Positions 49,495-57,604 of a DNA stretch of 64,000 bases are shown piece after piece. The translations under genes and the position numbers were made by a program. The notes under the pieces were generated by a model. The model saw only the letters and a program-made list of their open reading frames with translations, was not told where the DNA came from and searched no databases. The stretch's first letter is position 1. Every line of letters begins with the position of its first letter. This DNA comes from Heyndrickxia vini. GTDB lineage: Bacteria > Bacillota > Bacilli > Bacillales > Bacillaceae_C. The stretch lies in contig NZ_CP065425.1 in NCBI RefSeq assembly GCF_016772275.1, forward strand, positions 4,022,001 to 4,086,000, written 5' to 3'.

Positions 49495-51248
49495 AATACC
49501 ATCTCCTTGCTTTCCGAAGACTCCAGCTGTTGGCGCTCATATTGTTCAAGGTACCAACCTTCTTCTTGGACTAATTCATTATGTGTTCCTTCTTGAATGA
49601 TTTCCCCATCATCTAAAACAAGAATCCAATCGGCATGCTCTACTGCTGAAAGACGATGAGTGGTAATAATCGTTGTTTTCCCATTTCGCTCCTTTTGAAT
49701 ATTTTCGATAATATTTGTTTCTGTTTTTGCATCAACTGCTGATAAAGAATCATCCAAAATTAAGATTTCCGGATTTTTAATTAATGCCCGTGCAATTGAA
49801 ATTCTTTGCTTCTGTCCTCCAGAAAGTGCAACTCCTTTTTCACCTACTAACGTCTCTAACCCTTCCGGTAAAAGCGCTAAATCTTTACGAAAGTAAGCTA
49901 AATCAATAGCATCTTGAATCTCCTTTTCTCCTGCTTCCGGATAGCCAAATAAAATATTTTCTTTAATTGTCCGAGAAAAAAGAACATGATCTTGCGGGAC
50001 ATAGCCAATCCAATCTCGTACTTGCTCCTTCGTTTGTTGGCTAATTTCAACACCTGAAAAGGCAAATTTACCATTACCTTCTTTGTATTCTCTAAGAAGC
50101 TGCTTAATAAGTGTCGTTTTGCCGCTTCCTGTTTTCCCGACAATTCCAAGTGTATTTCCACGACTAAGATCTAAATGAATATTTTTTAAGTTTTTCACTG
50201 TAGAAGTTGGATATTGAAACTCATAATTGTTAAATTCAATTGTATTAGGATGATCTACTATAATCGGCTTTTCAGGGTTTGTAACATCTTCTTTCGCTCT
50301 TAATGTCTCCTCCACCCGATCCAAAGAAGCACTACCTCTTTGCATTAAGTTCATCAATTCTCCAATTGCAAACATTGGCCAAATTAGCATTCCCAAATAG
50401 ACATTAAAGGACACTAGGTCCCCAAGTGTAATTGCCTGATGAAACACAAGATACGCTCCATACCCTAGACCAATTAAATAACTCATCCCGGTTAATACTT
50501 TAATCGTCGGGTCAAACAAGGAATCTATCTTTGCTACTTTCATATTTTTTGCATACACATCTTCTGTCATTTCGTGAAATCGCTTCTTATCCGCCCGTTC
50601 TTGAACATAGGCACGAATTACTCTTACACCGGCTACCGATTCTAATACTTTATCGTTTAGATCACCAAATGAATCTTGTGCTTCAATAAAACGTTCATGA
50701 ATTTTCTTTCCATAAATGGTCATTAACACCGCCATTATTGGCAGCGGCAAAATGGCTGCTAGTGTGAGCTTCCAACTAATCAGTACACTCATCGTAAACA
50801 GAATCGTAAGCATAAAGACAGTAGAATCGATTAACGTTAAAATGCCGAATCCCGCCGTGATCGAAACGGCCTTCAAATCATTTGTTGCACGAGCCATTAA
50901 ATCACCGGTTCGGTTTTTTTCATAAAATGCAGGAGTCATCTTAAAAAAGTGACCCATTAAACGCGAACGCAACTTCCTTTCTACTAGATATGCCCCGCCA
51001 AACAACTGATACATCCATACATACGTAATACCATAAGAGACGACTGTAATAAGGAATAAATAAAATAGATAACGAAGAATCCCGCTCCAAGTCAAATTTC
51101 CCAGGTGGATATTATCGATTGCCATCCCAACCAGTTTCGGGGGGATTACATCTAATATTCCAACGATAGTTAATAATAAAATTGCAATGACATACCTCTT
51201 CCACTGTTCTTTAAAAAACCAGCGGAGCTTCCATAAAACGCGAAACAT
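49491..51248 (-). CDS. bmrC: Heterodimeric ABC multidrug exporter subunit BmrC
   Basis: A half-transporter with six helices and one nucleotide domain. Walker A is VGKTGSGKTT and the signature LSGGQKQR is canonical. Walker B is ILILDDSLSA, with Asp in place of the catalytic Glu, so one ATP site of the pair is degenerate as in BmrCD. ATG 51248 gives 585 residues, the B. subtilis length, and follows GGTGG by 8 nt. A leader with a short peptide and two terminators precedes it. Confidence 0.93.
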   Translation of the reverse strand: MFRVLWKLRWFFKEQWKRYVIAILLLTIVGILDVIPPKLVGMAIDNIHLGNLTWSGILRYLFYLFLITVVSYGITYVWMYQLFGGAYLVERKLRSRLMGHFFKMTPAFYEKNRTGDLMARATNDLKAVSITAGFGILTLIDSTVFMLTILFTMSVLISWKLTLAAILPLPIMAVLMTIYGKKIHERFIEAQDSFGDLNDKVLESVAGVRVIRAYVQERADKKRFHEMTEDVYAKNMKVAKIDSLFDPTIKVLTGMSYLIGLGYGAYLVFHQAITLGDLVSFNVYLGMLIWPMFAIGELMNLMQRGSASLDRVEETLRAKEDVTNPEKPIIVDHPNTIEFNNYEFQYPTSTVKNLKNIHLDLSRGNTLGIVGKTGSGKTTLIKQLLREYKEGNGKFAFSGVEISQQTKEQVRDWIGYVPQDHVLFSRTIKENILFGYPEAGEKEIQDAIDLAYFRKDLALLPEGLETLVGEKGVALSGGQKQRISIARALIKNPEILILDDSLSAVDAKTETNIIENIQKERNGKTTIITTHRLSAVEHADWILVLDDGEIIQEGTHNELVQEEGWYLEQYERQQLESSESKEMVL

Positions 51249-51281
51249 CTCCATCACCACCCAATTTGTTCAAAATAAAAA

Positions 51282-51308
51282 TGGGCAGCTGCACTAAGCA
51301 GCTGCCCA
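51282..51308 (-). terminator. Second leader terminator before bmrC
   Basis: TGGGCAGCTGC and GCAGCTGCCCA pair perfectly over 11 bp around 5 nt and are followed by TTTTTATTTT on the minus strand. It lies only about 35 nt before bmrC, so read-through must be regulated. Confidence 0.85.
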
Positions 51309-51349
51309 CCATATACTACGGCACTTATACAGTACTGTAGCAAGACAAC

Positions 51350-51388
51350 AAAAAAGCACAGAAAACGATACGCCTCCTGTGCTTTTTA
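51350..51388 (-). terminator. First leader terminator before bmrC
   Basis: AAAAAGCACAG and CTGTGCTTTTTT form an 11-bp stem with a loop of about 15 nt and T6 tail on the minus strand, 26 nt after the leader peptide stop. Confidence 0.88.
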
Positions 51389-51413
51389 TTATCAAAAATA
51401 ATAAAAGTCCCGT

Positions 51414-51494
51414 TCAATAAATCCCTTGCTTCAGGCAGGTTGCGTGATATATTAAATTAGTTCGTTCTTTGTTGACCAAATTCATGTATATCAT
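51414..51494 (-). CDS. Leader peptide upstream of bmrCD (BmrB-like)
   Basis: A 26-codon open frame starts at ATG 51494, 6 nt after GGGAGGT, one of the best ribosome binding sites in the window. The peptide begins MIYMNLVNKERTNLIY and ends CLKQGIY. Two terminators follow before bmrC. In B. subtilis, bmrB is a 54-codon leader whose translation controls bmrCD by attenuation. This one is shorter but in the same place. Confidence 0.75.
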   Translation of the reverse strand: MIYMNLVNKERTNLIYHATCLKQGIY

Positions 51495-51538
51495 CACAAT
51501 ACCTCCCTCGCTTTCTGTTTATTTGGTAATACTTTGTT

Positions 51539-51567
51539 AGATTACCATCATTTAAATTGTGTGTCAA
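51539..51567 (-). promoter_or_regulatory. Sigma-A promoter of the bmr operon
   Basis: TTGACA (51562-51567) and TAATCT (51539-51544) are 17 nt apart on the minus strand, about 30 nt before the leader peptide's ribosome binding site. Confidence 0.75.
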
Positions 51568-51587
51568 TTGCTAATTTTTATAATAGA

Positions 51588-52421
51588 CTAAACAAATTTT
51601 TCATTTCTTTCGACAATCCGCTTGTAGTAATCCTCATACCACACAAGTTCATCCCCACTTAAAGGTTCAGTAAACATTTCCCCGCTCATATCCTTAAGGC
51701 TGTTAAGAAAACGGAGCATAACATCTTGTATTGTCATTTGGACTTTTAATAATTCTGAAAGAGATGCCATTACCTCTGGATTGATTGTAGGGTAAACCCA
51801 TTTTGTTTCAATCCCTTTTCTTGCCTTTTCATAAAACTGCTGAACGAGTTTCGCCCGCTCTTGACCATTTCCAGTGATACACAGGTAGATTTGAACAGCT
51901 ACTCCTTTTCGGATACGGCGTTGAGAAATACCAGCAAATTTTTTCCCATCTATGCTTAAGTCATAACTGCCTGGACAATATGAACCAACAATTTCTCTCG
52001 CTTCTATGTTCGTATCATAGTCTGAAAACATATGCTTGATTAGCGCCCACATCGCTTCATATCCTTTATTAATATCGATTCCTTTTTCAGTATCAGGAAT
52101 AATGAGAGACAGGTTAAGTACTCCCTCATCCAAAACAACTGCCAATCCTCCAGAATTGCGCACAATATAACGATAGCCCTGTTCCTCTAAATAAGTTAAC
52201 CCATCCTCTAAAAAAGGAAGCCTTGTATCCTGGATGCCTAAAACAATTGTTTGATGATGTACCCATGCCCTCGCTGTTGGTGACGAAAATCTCGAACCAA
52301 CAGAGGTACAAAGAGTATCATCCATTGCAAATGACTGCAAAGCCTCAAACTGTGGCCCTAAGCTGGATTGATCAATAATTCGCCATCTATCTTGCTTTAA
52401 TAATGATAATGCTTGCTCCAT
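51588..52421 (-). CDS. lipL: Octanoyl-GcvH:protein N-octanoyltransferase LipL
   Basis: It moves octanoyl groups from GcvH to the E2 subunits of 2-oxoacid dehydrogenases in Bacillus lipoate synthesis. The 277 residues contain [19 protein letters not shown] and the catalytic Cys149 in [11 protein letters not shown], then [14 protein letters not shown]. It lies next to pta, as ywfL does in B. subtilis. ATG follows AAGGAGAAGGAG. It ends 21 bp before the bmr promoter with no obvious terminator. Confidence 0.93.
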   Translation of the reverse strand: MEQALSLLKQDRWRIIDQSSLGPQFEALQSFAMDDTLCTSVGSRFSSPTARAWVHHQTIVLGIQDTRLPFLEDGLTYLEEQGYRYIVRNSGGLAVVLDEGVLNLSLIIPDTEKGIDINKGYEAMWALIKHMFSDYDTNIEAREIVGSYCPGSYDLSIDGKKFAGISQRRIRKGVAVQIYLCITGNGQERAKLVQQFYEKARKGIETKWVYPTINPEVMASLSELLKVQMTIQDVMLRFLNSLKDMSGEMFTEPLSGDELVWYEDYYKRIVERNEKFV

Positions 52422-52461
52422 TCTCCTTCTCCTTCATGCAACCTTATAATTCAACTATATT

Positions 52462-53433
52462 TTACAAGACTTGGGCCGCAGTGATAAGTGCAAGCTTATA
52501 AACATCCTCTGCATTGCATCCCCTTGAAAGATCATTAACCGGTGCATTTAATCCTTGTAATATTGGACCAACTGCTTCAAATCCACCTAATCGTTGAGCA
52601 ATTTTGTAACCAATATTACCTGCTTCAAGGCTTGGGAAAATAAAGACATTCGCATCTCCTTTTATGACGGAATCTGGGGCCTTTTTCTGTGCTACTGATG
52701 GAACAAAGGCAGCATCAAATTGAAACTCTCCATCTAGGACAAGATTTGGTTCACGTTCCTTTGCAATTTGTACCGCTTCTGTTACTTTTTCCGTTTCAGG
52801 TGATTTAGCTGATCCTTTCGTAGAGAAACTTAACATTGCTACCTTTGGTTCTATATTAAACATTTTTGCTGTTTTTGCACTTTCGATAGCAATTTCAGCC
52901 AAATCTTGATTATCAGGTGCAATATTGATCGCACAATCAGCAAAAACATATTTTTCATCATTACGAACCATAATGAAAACACCAGAAGTTTTTTGAACGC
53001 CTTCCTTTGTCTTAATAATTTGTAAGGCAGGTCGAACGGTATCTGCAGTTGAATGTGCGGCACCACTCACTAATCCATCTGCCTTTTTCATATAGACAAG
53101 CATCGTTCCAAAGTAGTTTTCGTCCAACAGTATTTTACGTGCATCTTCCTCGGTTGCCTTCCCTTTTCTTCGTTCAACAAAGGAACGGACCATTTCATCC
53201 ATTTCTACATATGTATTTGGACTAAGGATGTTCACACCTTCTAAAGAAATATCTAACTTTTTTGCTTCATCCTTTATTTTTTGTTCATCGCCTAATAAAA
53301 TTGGTTTAATGATCTTTTCTTTTGCTAAACGACCAGCAGCCGTTAGTATTCTTTCATCTATACCTTCAGGAAAAACGATTGACAAGCCTTTACCGTCTAG
53401 TTTTCCTTTTAAGTCTGTAAATAAATCACTCAT
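52462..53433 (-). CDS. pta: Phosphate acetyltransferase
   Basis: Pta converts acetyl-CoA and phosphate to acetyl phosphate for overflow metabolism. The 323 residues carry family motifs GLVSGAAHSTADTVRPALQI, KGSAKSPET and NVFIFPSLEAGNIGYKIAQRLG. Catabolite control is known in B. subtilis; I did not find a convincing cre site. ATG follows GTAGGAGG. Interleaved inverted repeats lie upstream, between it and hemQ. Confidence 0.96.
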   Translation of the reverse strand: MSDLFTDLKGKLDGKGLSIVFPEGIDERILTAAGRLAKEKIIKPILLGDEQKIKDEAKKLDISLEGVNILSPNTYVEMDEMVRSFVERRKGKATEEDARKILLDENYFGTMLVYMKKADGLVSGAAHSTADTVRPALQIIKTKEGVQKTSGVFIMVRNDEKYVFADCAINIAPDNQDLAEIAIESAKTAKMFNIEPKVAMLSFSTKGSAKSPETEKVTEAVQIAKEREPNLVLDGEFQFDAAFVPSVAQKKAPDSVIKGDANVFIFPSLEAGNIGYKIAQRLGGFEAVGPILQGLNAPVNDLSRGCNAEDVYKLALITAAQVL

Positions 53434-53495
53434 GTTATATCCTCCTACTTTTTTATTAGCATATCCAAATGTATCATATTTTTTTAAACCAAAAA

Positions 53496-53573
53496 AACCC
53501 TTTGCCCTAATAAAACGTCACTTCACCAAATAGTAAAGGGTTCGTGACGTTTTTTCAACAATTGAGGTTGAAA
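53496..53573. other. Interleaved inverted repeats between pta and hemQ
   Basis: Arms AACCCTTT (53496-53503) and AAAGGGTT (53535-53542) interleave with AAAACGTCAC (53512-53521) and GTGACGTTTT (53544-53553). The two stems cannot both form as simple hairpins. On the plus strand the second ends in T6; on the minus strand the first ends in T7. A third stem TTTTCAAC/GTTGAAAA follows to 53573. Confidence 0.6.
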
Positions 53574-53594
53574 AGAAGTGATTTGGAAAAACTA

Positions 53595-53603
53595 TGCTAT
53601 AGT
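53595..53603 (+). promoter_or_regulatory. Extended -10 promoter of hemQ
   Basis: TGCTATAGT fits an extended -10 (TGnTATAAT, one mismatch) about 80 nt before hemQ. No good -35 is visible at the usual distance, which such promoters do not always need. Confidence 0.45.
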
Positions 53604-53682
53604 AATGGTGGAGATAAGAAAAGTGGAAGTGCCTTGCAAGGTGCTGAAGCTGAACATATAAATTAAAATAGGAGTGATCTAG

Positions 53683-54438
53683 ATGAGTGAAGCAGCTCAA
53701 ACTTTAGATGGTTGGTATTCCTTACATGATTTAAGAGCGATGAACTGGACAGCTTGGAAAGAACTTTCAAGTGATGAAAGACAAGAAGCAATCCAAGAAT
53801 TTCACCAATTTCTTAATAAATTGAATGAAACTCAAGAAAAGAAAGAAGGAAGTCATGCATTATATACAATTGTTGGACAAAAGGCTGACTTCATCCTTTG
53901 GATGCTTCGCCCAACAATGGAAGAGTTAAACGATCTTGAAAATGAATTTAATAAACTTACAATTGCGGAATACACGATCCCTACATATTCATATGTTTCA
54001 GTTGTAGAATTAAGTAATTATGTAGGTGGAGGGGAATCTAATGAAGACCCTTATGAAAATCCTTATGTAAAATCAAGACTATATCCAATTCTTCCTAAAT
54101 CCAAATATATCTGCTTCTATCCGATGGACAAACGCAGAGAAGGAAATGATAACTGGTATATGTTATCCATGGATGAGCGCCGTGAATTAATGAGAAGTCA
54201 CGGAATGATCGGACGTAAATATGCCGGTAAGGTTAAACAGATTATTACTGGATCAGTTGGTTTAGATGATTACGAATGGGGTGTCACTCTATTTTCAGAT
54301 GACATGCTTCAATTTAAAAAGCTTGTCTATGAAATGCGTTTTGATGAAGTAAGTGCACGTTATGGTGAGTTCGGTTCCTTCTTTGTCGGAAATCTGTTAG
54401 AAGATGATAATATTGCGAAATTTCTACATGTAAATTAA
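53683..54438 (+). CDS. hemQ: Coproheme decarboxylase HemQ
   Basis: HemQ (ChdC) carries out the last step of the Gram-positive coproporphyrin-dependent heme pathway, decarboxylating coproheme to heme b. It is a chlorite-dismutase-fold protein of 251 residues. The catalytic tyrosine lies in CFYPMDKRR and the proximal histidine in [17 protein letters not shown]. Position next to pta matches ywfI. ATG follows TAGGAG. Confidence 0.96.
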   Translation: MSEAAQTLDGWYSLHDLRAMNWTAWKELSSDERQEAIQEFHQFLNKLNETQEKKEGSHALYTIVGQKADFILWMLRPTMEELNDLENEFNKLTIAEYTIPTYSYVSVVELSNYVGGGESNEDPYENPYVKSRLYPILPKSKYICFYPMDKRREGNDNWYMLSMDERRELMRSHGMIGRKYAGKVKQIITGSVGLDDYEWGVTLFSDDMLQFKKLVYEMRFDEVSARYGEFGSFFVGNLLEDDNIAKFLHVN

Positions 54439-54449
54439 TTCATTTCACG

Positions 54450-54480
54450 AAACCGTAGCGAAAAAGCTGCGGTTTTTTAT
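54450..54480 (+). terminator. Intrinsic terminator after hemQ
   Basis: AACCGTAGC and GCTGCGGTT (one G-T pair) close a 6-nt loop, with a T6 tail. Confidence 0.85.
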
Positions 54481-54521
54481 TTTGGCTCTTTGCGTAAAGA
54501 TTGTTATTTTAGGGACATAGA

Positions 54522-54657
54522 CCGTTCCTTTCCGCTACAGGAACCTGCTTTCCGCGGGGAGGAAGTCGAGCCTCCTCGGCGCTTGCGCCTGTGGGGTCTC
54601 GACCTTTCCTCTATATCCCGCAGGAGTCAGGTTCCTTCCGCTCCAATCCACTCTGCG
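54522..54657. repeat. Full copy of the GGAGCGGAA intergenic repeat
   Basis: It has the same layout as the copy at 36751: CCGTTCCTTTCCGCT at the left, GAGCCTCCTCGGCGC in the middle, and CCTTCCGCTCCAATCCACTC at the right. Internal complements GGAACCTG and CAGGTTCC form the main stem. It occupies the 640-bp gap between hemQ and gerQ together with an inverted second copy. Confidence 0.75.
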
Positions 54658-54736
54658 TTTTCATATTTGTTAAATACAATGACCTATTGAATTTCCTTTC
54701 TCAATGTTTCGACATTAAGTTCCGTTAAAAAAGACT

Positions 54737-54824
54737 GATTGGAGCGGAAGGGTGCAAGACTCCTGCGGGATCAGCGGGACAGGTGAGACCCCGCGGAAAG
54801 CGAGTACCCTGGAGCGGAAATCAC
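54737..54824. repeat. Short, inverted copy of the GGAGCGGAA repeat
   Basis: It begins GATTGGAGCGGAAGGG and ends GGAGCGGAAATCACC, opposite in direction to the copy 80 bp to its left. The central GAGGAGGCTC stem is missing, giving about 88 bp. I see no gene in 54825-54938. Confidence 0.7.
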
Positions 54825-54938
54825 CTTCATACTCAATAGCAACAAAGTTTGTAAAAACAGCCTTTATTTTTAAATTAGAAAAGCCTTCACATTCTCTGCA
54901 TATCTTTTCTCTCTCTTACATACATATGAAATGTAAAA

Positions 54939-54967
54939 GCCTAATCTTAAACCATTCATCATACACT
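54939..54967 (+). promoter_or_regulatory. Putative sigma-E promoter of gerQ
   Basis: CATACACT (54960-54967) matches the sigma-E -10 CATACAMT exactly. A fair -35 (GCCTAAT) lies 14 nt upstream. From memory, gerQ is made under sigma-E in the mother cell of B. subtilis. The leader would be about 100 nt. Confidence 0.55.
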
Positions 54968-55077
54968 CTAAAGTGAGGTGAAGGATAGGCAGTTTATGCC
55001 TATTATAGAGAATTTCCTATTTTCTTGCTACTTGTTTCAAATTCTTATTTATTAGCATATTATGAGGAGGGAGAAGA

Positions 55078-55548
55078 TTGTCTAAATCAAATTATAATCC
55101 ACCTTACGGGTATCAAGTCCCGCAAGGCGGTGCAGGATCACAAGGTTTTTATGGAGGGTACCCGCCACAATACGGAGCTCAGCAACAAGTTCCACCAGCC
55201 GTTCCTTTTTCACCGCCTCAAGGCGGAGGATCAAATGCAACAGGACCAAATATTCCTGGAATGTTACCGCCCGAACAATCATATATAGAAAATATTTTAC
55301 GCCTGAACAAAGGGAAATTGGTTACACTATATGCAACATTTGAAAACAATCGGGAATGGAATGCAAAAGTGTTTAAAGGCATTATTGAAGCTGCTGGCCG
55401 TGATCATGTCATCTTAAGTGACCCTCAAACTGGAGAACGAAATTTAATTCCTATGGTGTATGTTGATTACATTACATTTAACGAAGAAATCGAGTATGAA
55501 TATCCATTTGGAGCCGCACCAAATTTATCAACCTATTCTCCAAGATGA
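55078..55548 (+). CDS. gerQ: Spore coat protein GerQ
   Basis: An inner coat protein cross-linked by transglutaminase and needed for the cortex-lytic enzyme CwlJ. The N-terminal half is Gly/Pro/Gln/Tyr-rich (PPYGYQVPQGGAGSQG). The C-terminal domain (about 65-140) has the conserved SYIENILRLNKGKLVTLYAT and HVILSDPQTGERNLIPM. The start is TTG after GGAGGG, the only one fitting the family N-terminus. Length 156. Confidence 0.93.
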   Translation: MSKSNYNPPYGYQVPQGGAGSQGFYGGYPPQYGAQQQVPPAVPFSPPQGGGSNATGPNIPGMLPPEQSYIENILRLNKGKLVTLYATFENNREWNAKVFKGIIEAAGRDHVILSDPQTGERNLIPMVYVDYITFNEEIEYEYPFGAAPNLSTYSPR

Positions 55549-55558
55549 CCAGAATTTT

Positions 55559-55590
55559 AAAGGGATCCTTCGATATGAAGGATCCCTTTT
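55559..55590. terminator. Bidirectional terminator between gerQ and ywdK
   Basis: AAAGGGATCCTTC and GAAGGATCCCTTT pair perfectly over 13 bp around a 5-nt loop. Confidence 0.9.
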
Positions 55591-55593
55591 GTA

Positions 55594-55965
55594 TTATAGA
55601 TGTTTTACAGCGGCAACGACTACAAGAATCCAAGCAACTAAAAATGCTACTCCACCAATTGGAGTGATCGCCCCCAATATACCTATCTTCGTTACACTTA
55701 ATACATACAAACTTCCTGAAAATAAAATAATACCGATGAACATTAACCAACCTGACCAAGAGATTAATGAAGAACCTTGAATATTTCCTGCAATAATTCC
55801 AATCGCAATAATTCCTAATGCGTGGAACATCTGATACGTAACACCTGTTTTCCAAATATCTAAATATTTCGGTTCTAATTTATCTTCCAAACCATGTGCA
55901 CCGAATGCACCGAGCGCAACTGCTAAGAACGCATTAATTGCTCCTATAATGATAAAAGCCTTCAA
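55594..55965 (-). CDS. ywdK: DUF423 membrane protein YwdK
   Basis: A small membrane protein of 123 residues with four helices. The N-terminal GAINAFLAVALGAFGAHGLE and YQMFHALG are signatures of the family. Function unknown. The start is TTG with AAGGAG upstream, giving the usual N-terminus (M)KAFIIIGAIN. Confidence 0.9.
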   Translation of the reverse strand: MKAFIIIGAINAFLAVALGAFGAHGLEDKLEPKYLDIWKTGVTYQMFHALGIIAIGIIAGNIQGSSLISWSGWLMFIGIILFSGSLYVLSVTKIGILGAITPIGGVAFLVAWILVVVAAVKHL

Positions 55966-56038
55966 AAAAATACACTCCTTCTTCTTTCAAACCCTTTATA
56001 TTTTCAAACTTGTCTACTTTATTTTAAGAAAAACGACT

Positions 56039-56323
56039 CTAGAAATCAAAAATTGACTCTCCATTTGATCCATCATCTGTTTTTAAGGGTTCTGCCTTTC
56101 CTACTGACATGATTGGTTTATCTTGGGGTAATGAATGTTCCACCTGTACTTTATTAGGGATTGCATACGAGGTTGATATGCTTTGTCCTTCCGCTAAGAT
56201 TAATTCACAAAGGGTTTTCACTGAATAAATATGATTTTTCAACACACTCTCCCGCTCTGATTCCTTCGCATAGTTTACTTCTTGTTCGATTTTATTTAAT
56301 AGAGAATTAATTGAAATACTCAT
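56039..56323 (-). CDS. ywdI: YwdI family protein
   Basis: A short hydrophilic protein of 94 residues with a helical N-terminal half (INSLLNKIEQEVNYAKES) and a disordered, acidic C-terminus ending in GESIFDF. It is conserved next to ywdK in Bacillus; function unknown. ATG follows AGGAGATGAAGT. Confidence 0.8.
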   Translation of the reverse strand: MSISINSLLNKIEQEVNYAKESERESVLKNHIYSVKTLCELILAEGQSISTSYAIPNKVQVEHSLPQDKPIMSVGKAEPLKTDDGSNGESIFDF

Positions 56324-56411
56324 TACTTCATCTCCTAGTCGCTTCGATATGTCTACATTAATTTTATCACATTTATTCCAAATCTAATATTTAGTAAGTC
56401 TTCATGTTTCG

Positions 56412-56433
56412 ACATGTTTCACGTGAAACATGT
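56412..56433. promoter_or_regulatory. parS chromosome-partition site
   Basis: TGTTTCACGTGAAACA at 56415-56430 matches the Bacillus parS consensus TGTTNCACGTGAAACA at every position, and the palindrome extends to 22 bp. Spo0J (ParB) should bind here and load SMC. It lies in the gap between ywdI and the stress gene, and supports an origin-proximal location. Confidence 0.93.
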
Positions 56434-56522
56434 TAAATTTTGTCACCTGTTAGAGTTCATTGTTTTTGCCATTAGATTGCAGCAGAAATCAACATCCTAT
56501 TTTAATAGAACCAAAATAAAAT

Positions 56523-56547
56523 GTTTAACAAATGAAATAACGGATAT
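56523..56547 (+). promoter_or_regulatory. Putative sigma-B promoter
   Basis: GTTTAA (56523-56528) and GGATAT (56542-56547) are 13 nt apart, close to the sigma-B consensus GTTTAA/GGGTAT. It lies 58 nt before a general stress protein gene, which strengthens the call. Confidence 0.7.
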
Positions 56548-56604
56548 ATAAATACTAGATTCGAGGTGCAAGTTACCTCTCAAATACAAGGAGGAGATTT
56601 TTCA

Positions 56605-56964
56605 ATGTACAAAGTAAACGTAGTTGAAAACGGCTTAGAAGCATCAAATCTAATTAGTGAGTTACAAAACGAAGGATACTTAAAAAGTGAAATTTATATA
56701 TTTGCACACGGAAAAGAAAGATCAAAAGATATAACTGACGCGACTGAAACAGGAAAAGTTGGTATTGAGGAACAAGGGGTTCTTAATACTTTAGGCAATG
56801 TTTTTAAAAAGAGAGGCGACGAACTAAGAACGGAGATGGCGTCACTCGGATTATCCGACCACCAGGCGGCTGAGTATGAAAAAGAACTCGATCAAGGCAG
56901 ACTTGTGGTGATTGCTTCAAGAGAAACACCGAATGAATATCTATCAGAAAATCCATTAAACTAA
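56605..56964 (+). CDS. General stress protein (YflT/17M-like)
   Basis: A 119-residue protein. The N-terminal part (NGLEASNLISELQNEGYLKSEIYIFAHG) and the C-terminal RLVVIASRE fit the heat-induced stress protein YflT domain family. Function is unknown beyond stress induction in relatives. ATG 56605 with AAGGAGGAGA is used; the frame extends 13 codons upstream without support. The sigma-B-like promoter agrees with the family. Confidence 0.85.
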   Translation: MYKVNVVENGLEASNLISELQNEGYLKSEIYIFAHGKERSKDITDATETGKVGIEEQGVLNTLGNVFKKRGDELRTEMASLGLSDHQAAEYEKELDQGRLVVIASRETPNEYLSENPLN

Positions 56965-56984
56965 TAAATACTAATAAGAGTACT

Positions 56985-57014
56985 AGCCTCACTGTTTTAG
57001 TGGGGCTGTATTTT
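56985..57014 (+). terminator. Intrinsic terminator after the stress gene
   Basis: AGCCTCACT and AGTGGGGCT pair (one G-T) around a short T-rich loop, followed by a T-run. Confidence 0.8.
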
Positions 57015-57040
57015 TTATCCAAATTGTGCAAAGAGTGGTG

Positions 57041-57139
57041 AATTTGCAAGTACTTCTTTAACTCTTTAATCGTCCCTTTAAACGAGCTTATTTCAATTTC
57101 ACCAGTGCCGATTTGTTCGCGTAAATGTGCAACATCACC
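57041..57139 (-). pseudogene. moaD: moaD remnant downstream of moaE
   Basis: Directly after the moaE stop, in the same frame, about 30 codons read HLREQIGTGEIEIS and GTIKELKKYLQ. This resembles the first half of molybdopterin synthase small subunit (FAHLRE..., GT...EL...L). There is no usable start codon, the first beta strand is missing, and the frame runs into unrelated sequence instead of the C-terminal Gly-Gly. It looks like a gene truncated at both ends. Confidence 0.65.
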
Positions 57140-57604
57140 TTAATTATGCAAATCTTCCTCCTCGGGTTTTCCCTTGCGGTATTCTTTTGTCCCTAACTGA
57201 TTCCCTATCCACTTCTCCCCATCTTCCCAATGTTCTTTTTTCCAAATCGGAACGATTTCTTTAATCCGTTCAATTGCATAACGATTTGCTTCATAGCTTT
57301 CCGCACGATGAGGAGTGGATGTAGCAATAACGACAGCAATATCAGTAATCTCCAATCGACCAATTCGATGGGTAATCGCTGTCTTTGTACTCGGCCACCG
57401 TTCACTAATTTCTTGTCCAATTTGTTCTAGTTTTTTAATAGCCATGGACGCATATGCTTCGTATTCCAAATATAAGGTTCTTTTGCCGTTTGTTAATTCT
57501 CTTACCGTACCGATAAAAGTTGTAATTGCTCCCGCTTCACGTTGAACGACCTTATTTACTACGACTTCAATACTAATTGGCTCCTCAACAATTTCAAAAT
57601 TCAT
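57140..57604 (-). CDS. moaE: Molybdopterin synthase catalytic subunit MoaE
   Basis: MoaE converts cyclic pyranopterin monophosphate to molybdopterin using sulfur from MoaD. The 154 residues contain GAITTFIGTVRE, LEYEAYASMA, HRIGRL and the KKEHWEDGEKWIGN stretch with the active lysine. Its ATG overlaps the mobA stop by 11 bp, so the two are coupled. Its partner gene moaD downstream is broken. Confidence 0.95.
   Translation of the reverse strand: MNFEIVEEPISIEVVVNKVVQREAGAITTFIGTVRELTNGKRTLYLEYEAYASMAIKKLEQIGQEISERWPSTKTAITHRIGRLEITDIAVVIATSTPHRAESYEANRYAIERIKEIVPIWKKEHWEDGEKWIGNQLGTKEYRKGKPEEEDLHN

Noticed and set aside
56804-57049. 81-codon minus-strand frame antisense to the stress gene
   Set aside because: Its first codons are the end of the moaD remnant, and the rest is the reverse of a real gene and its terminator.
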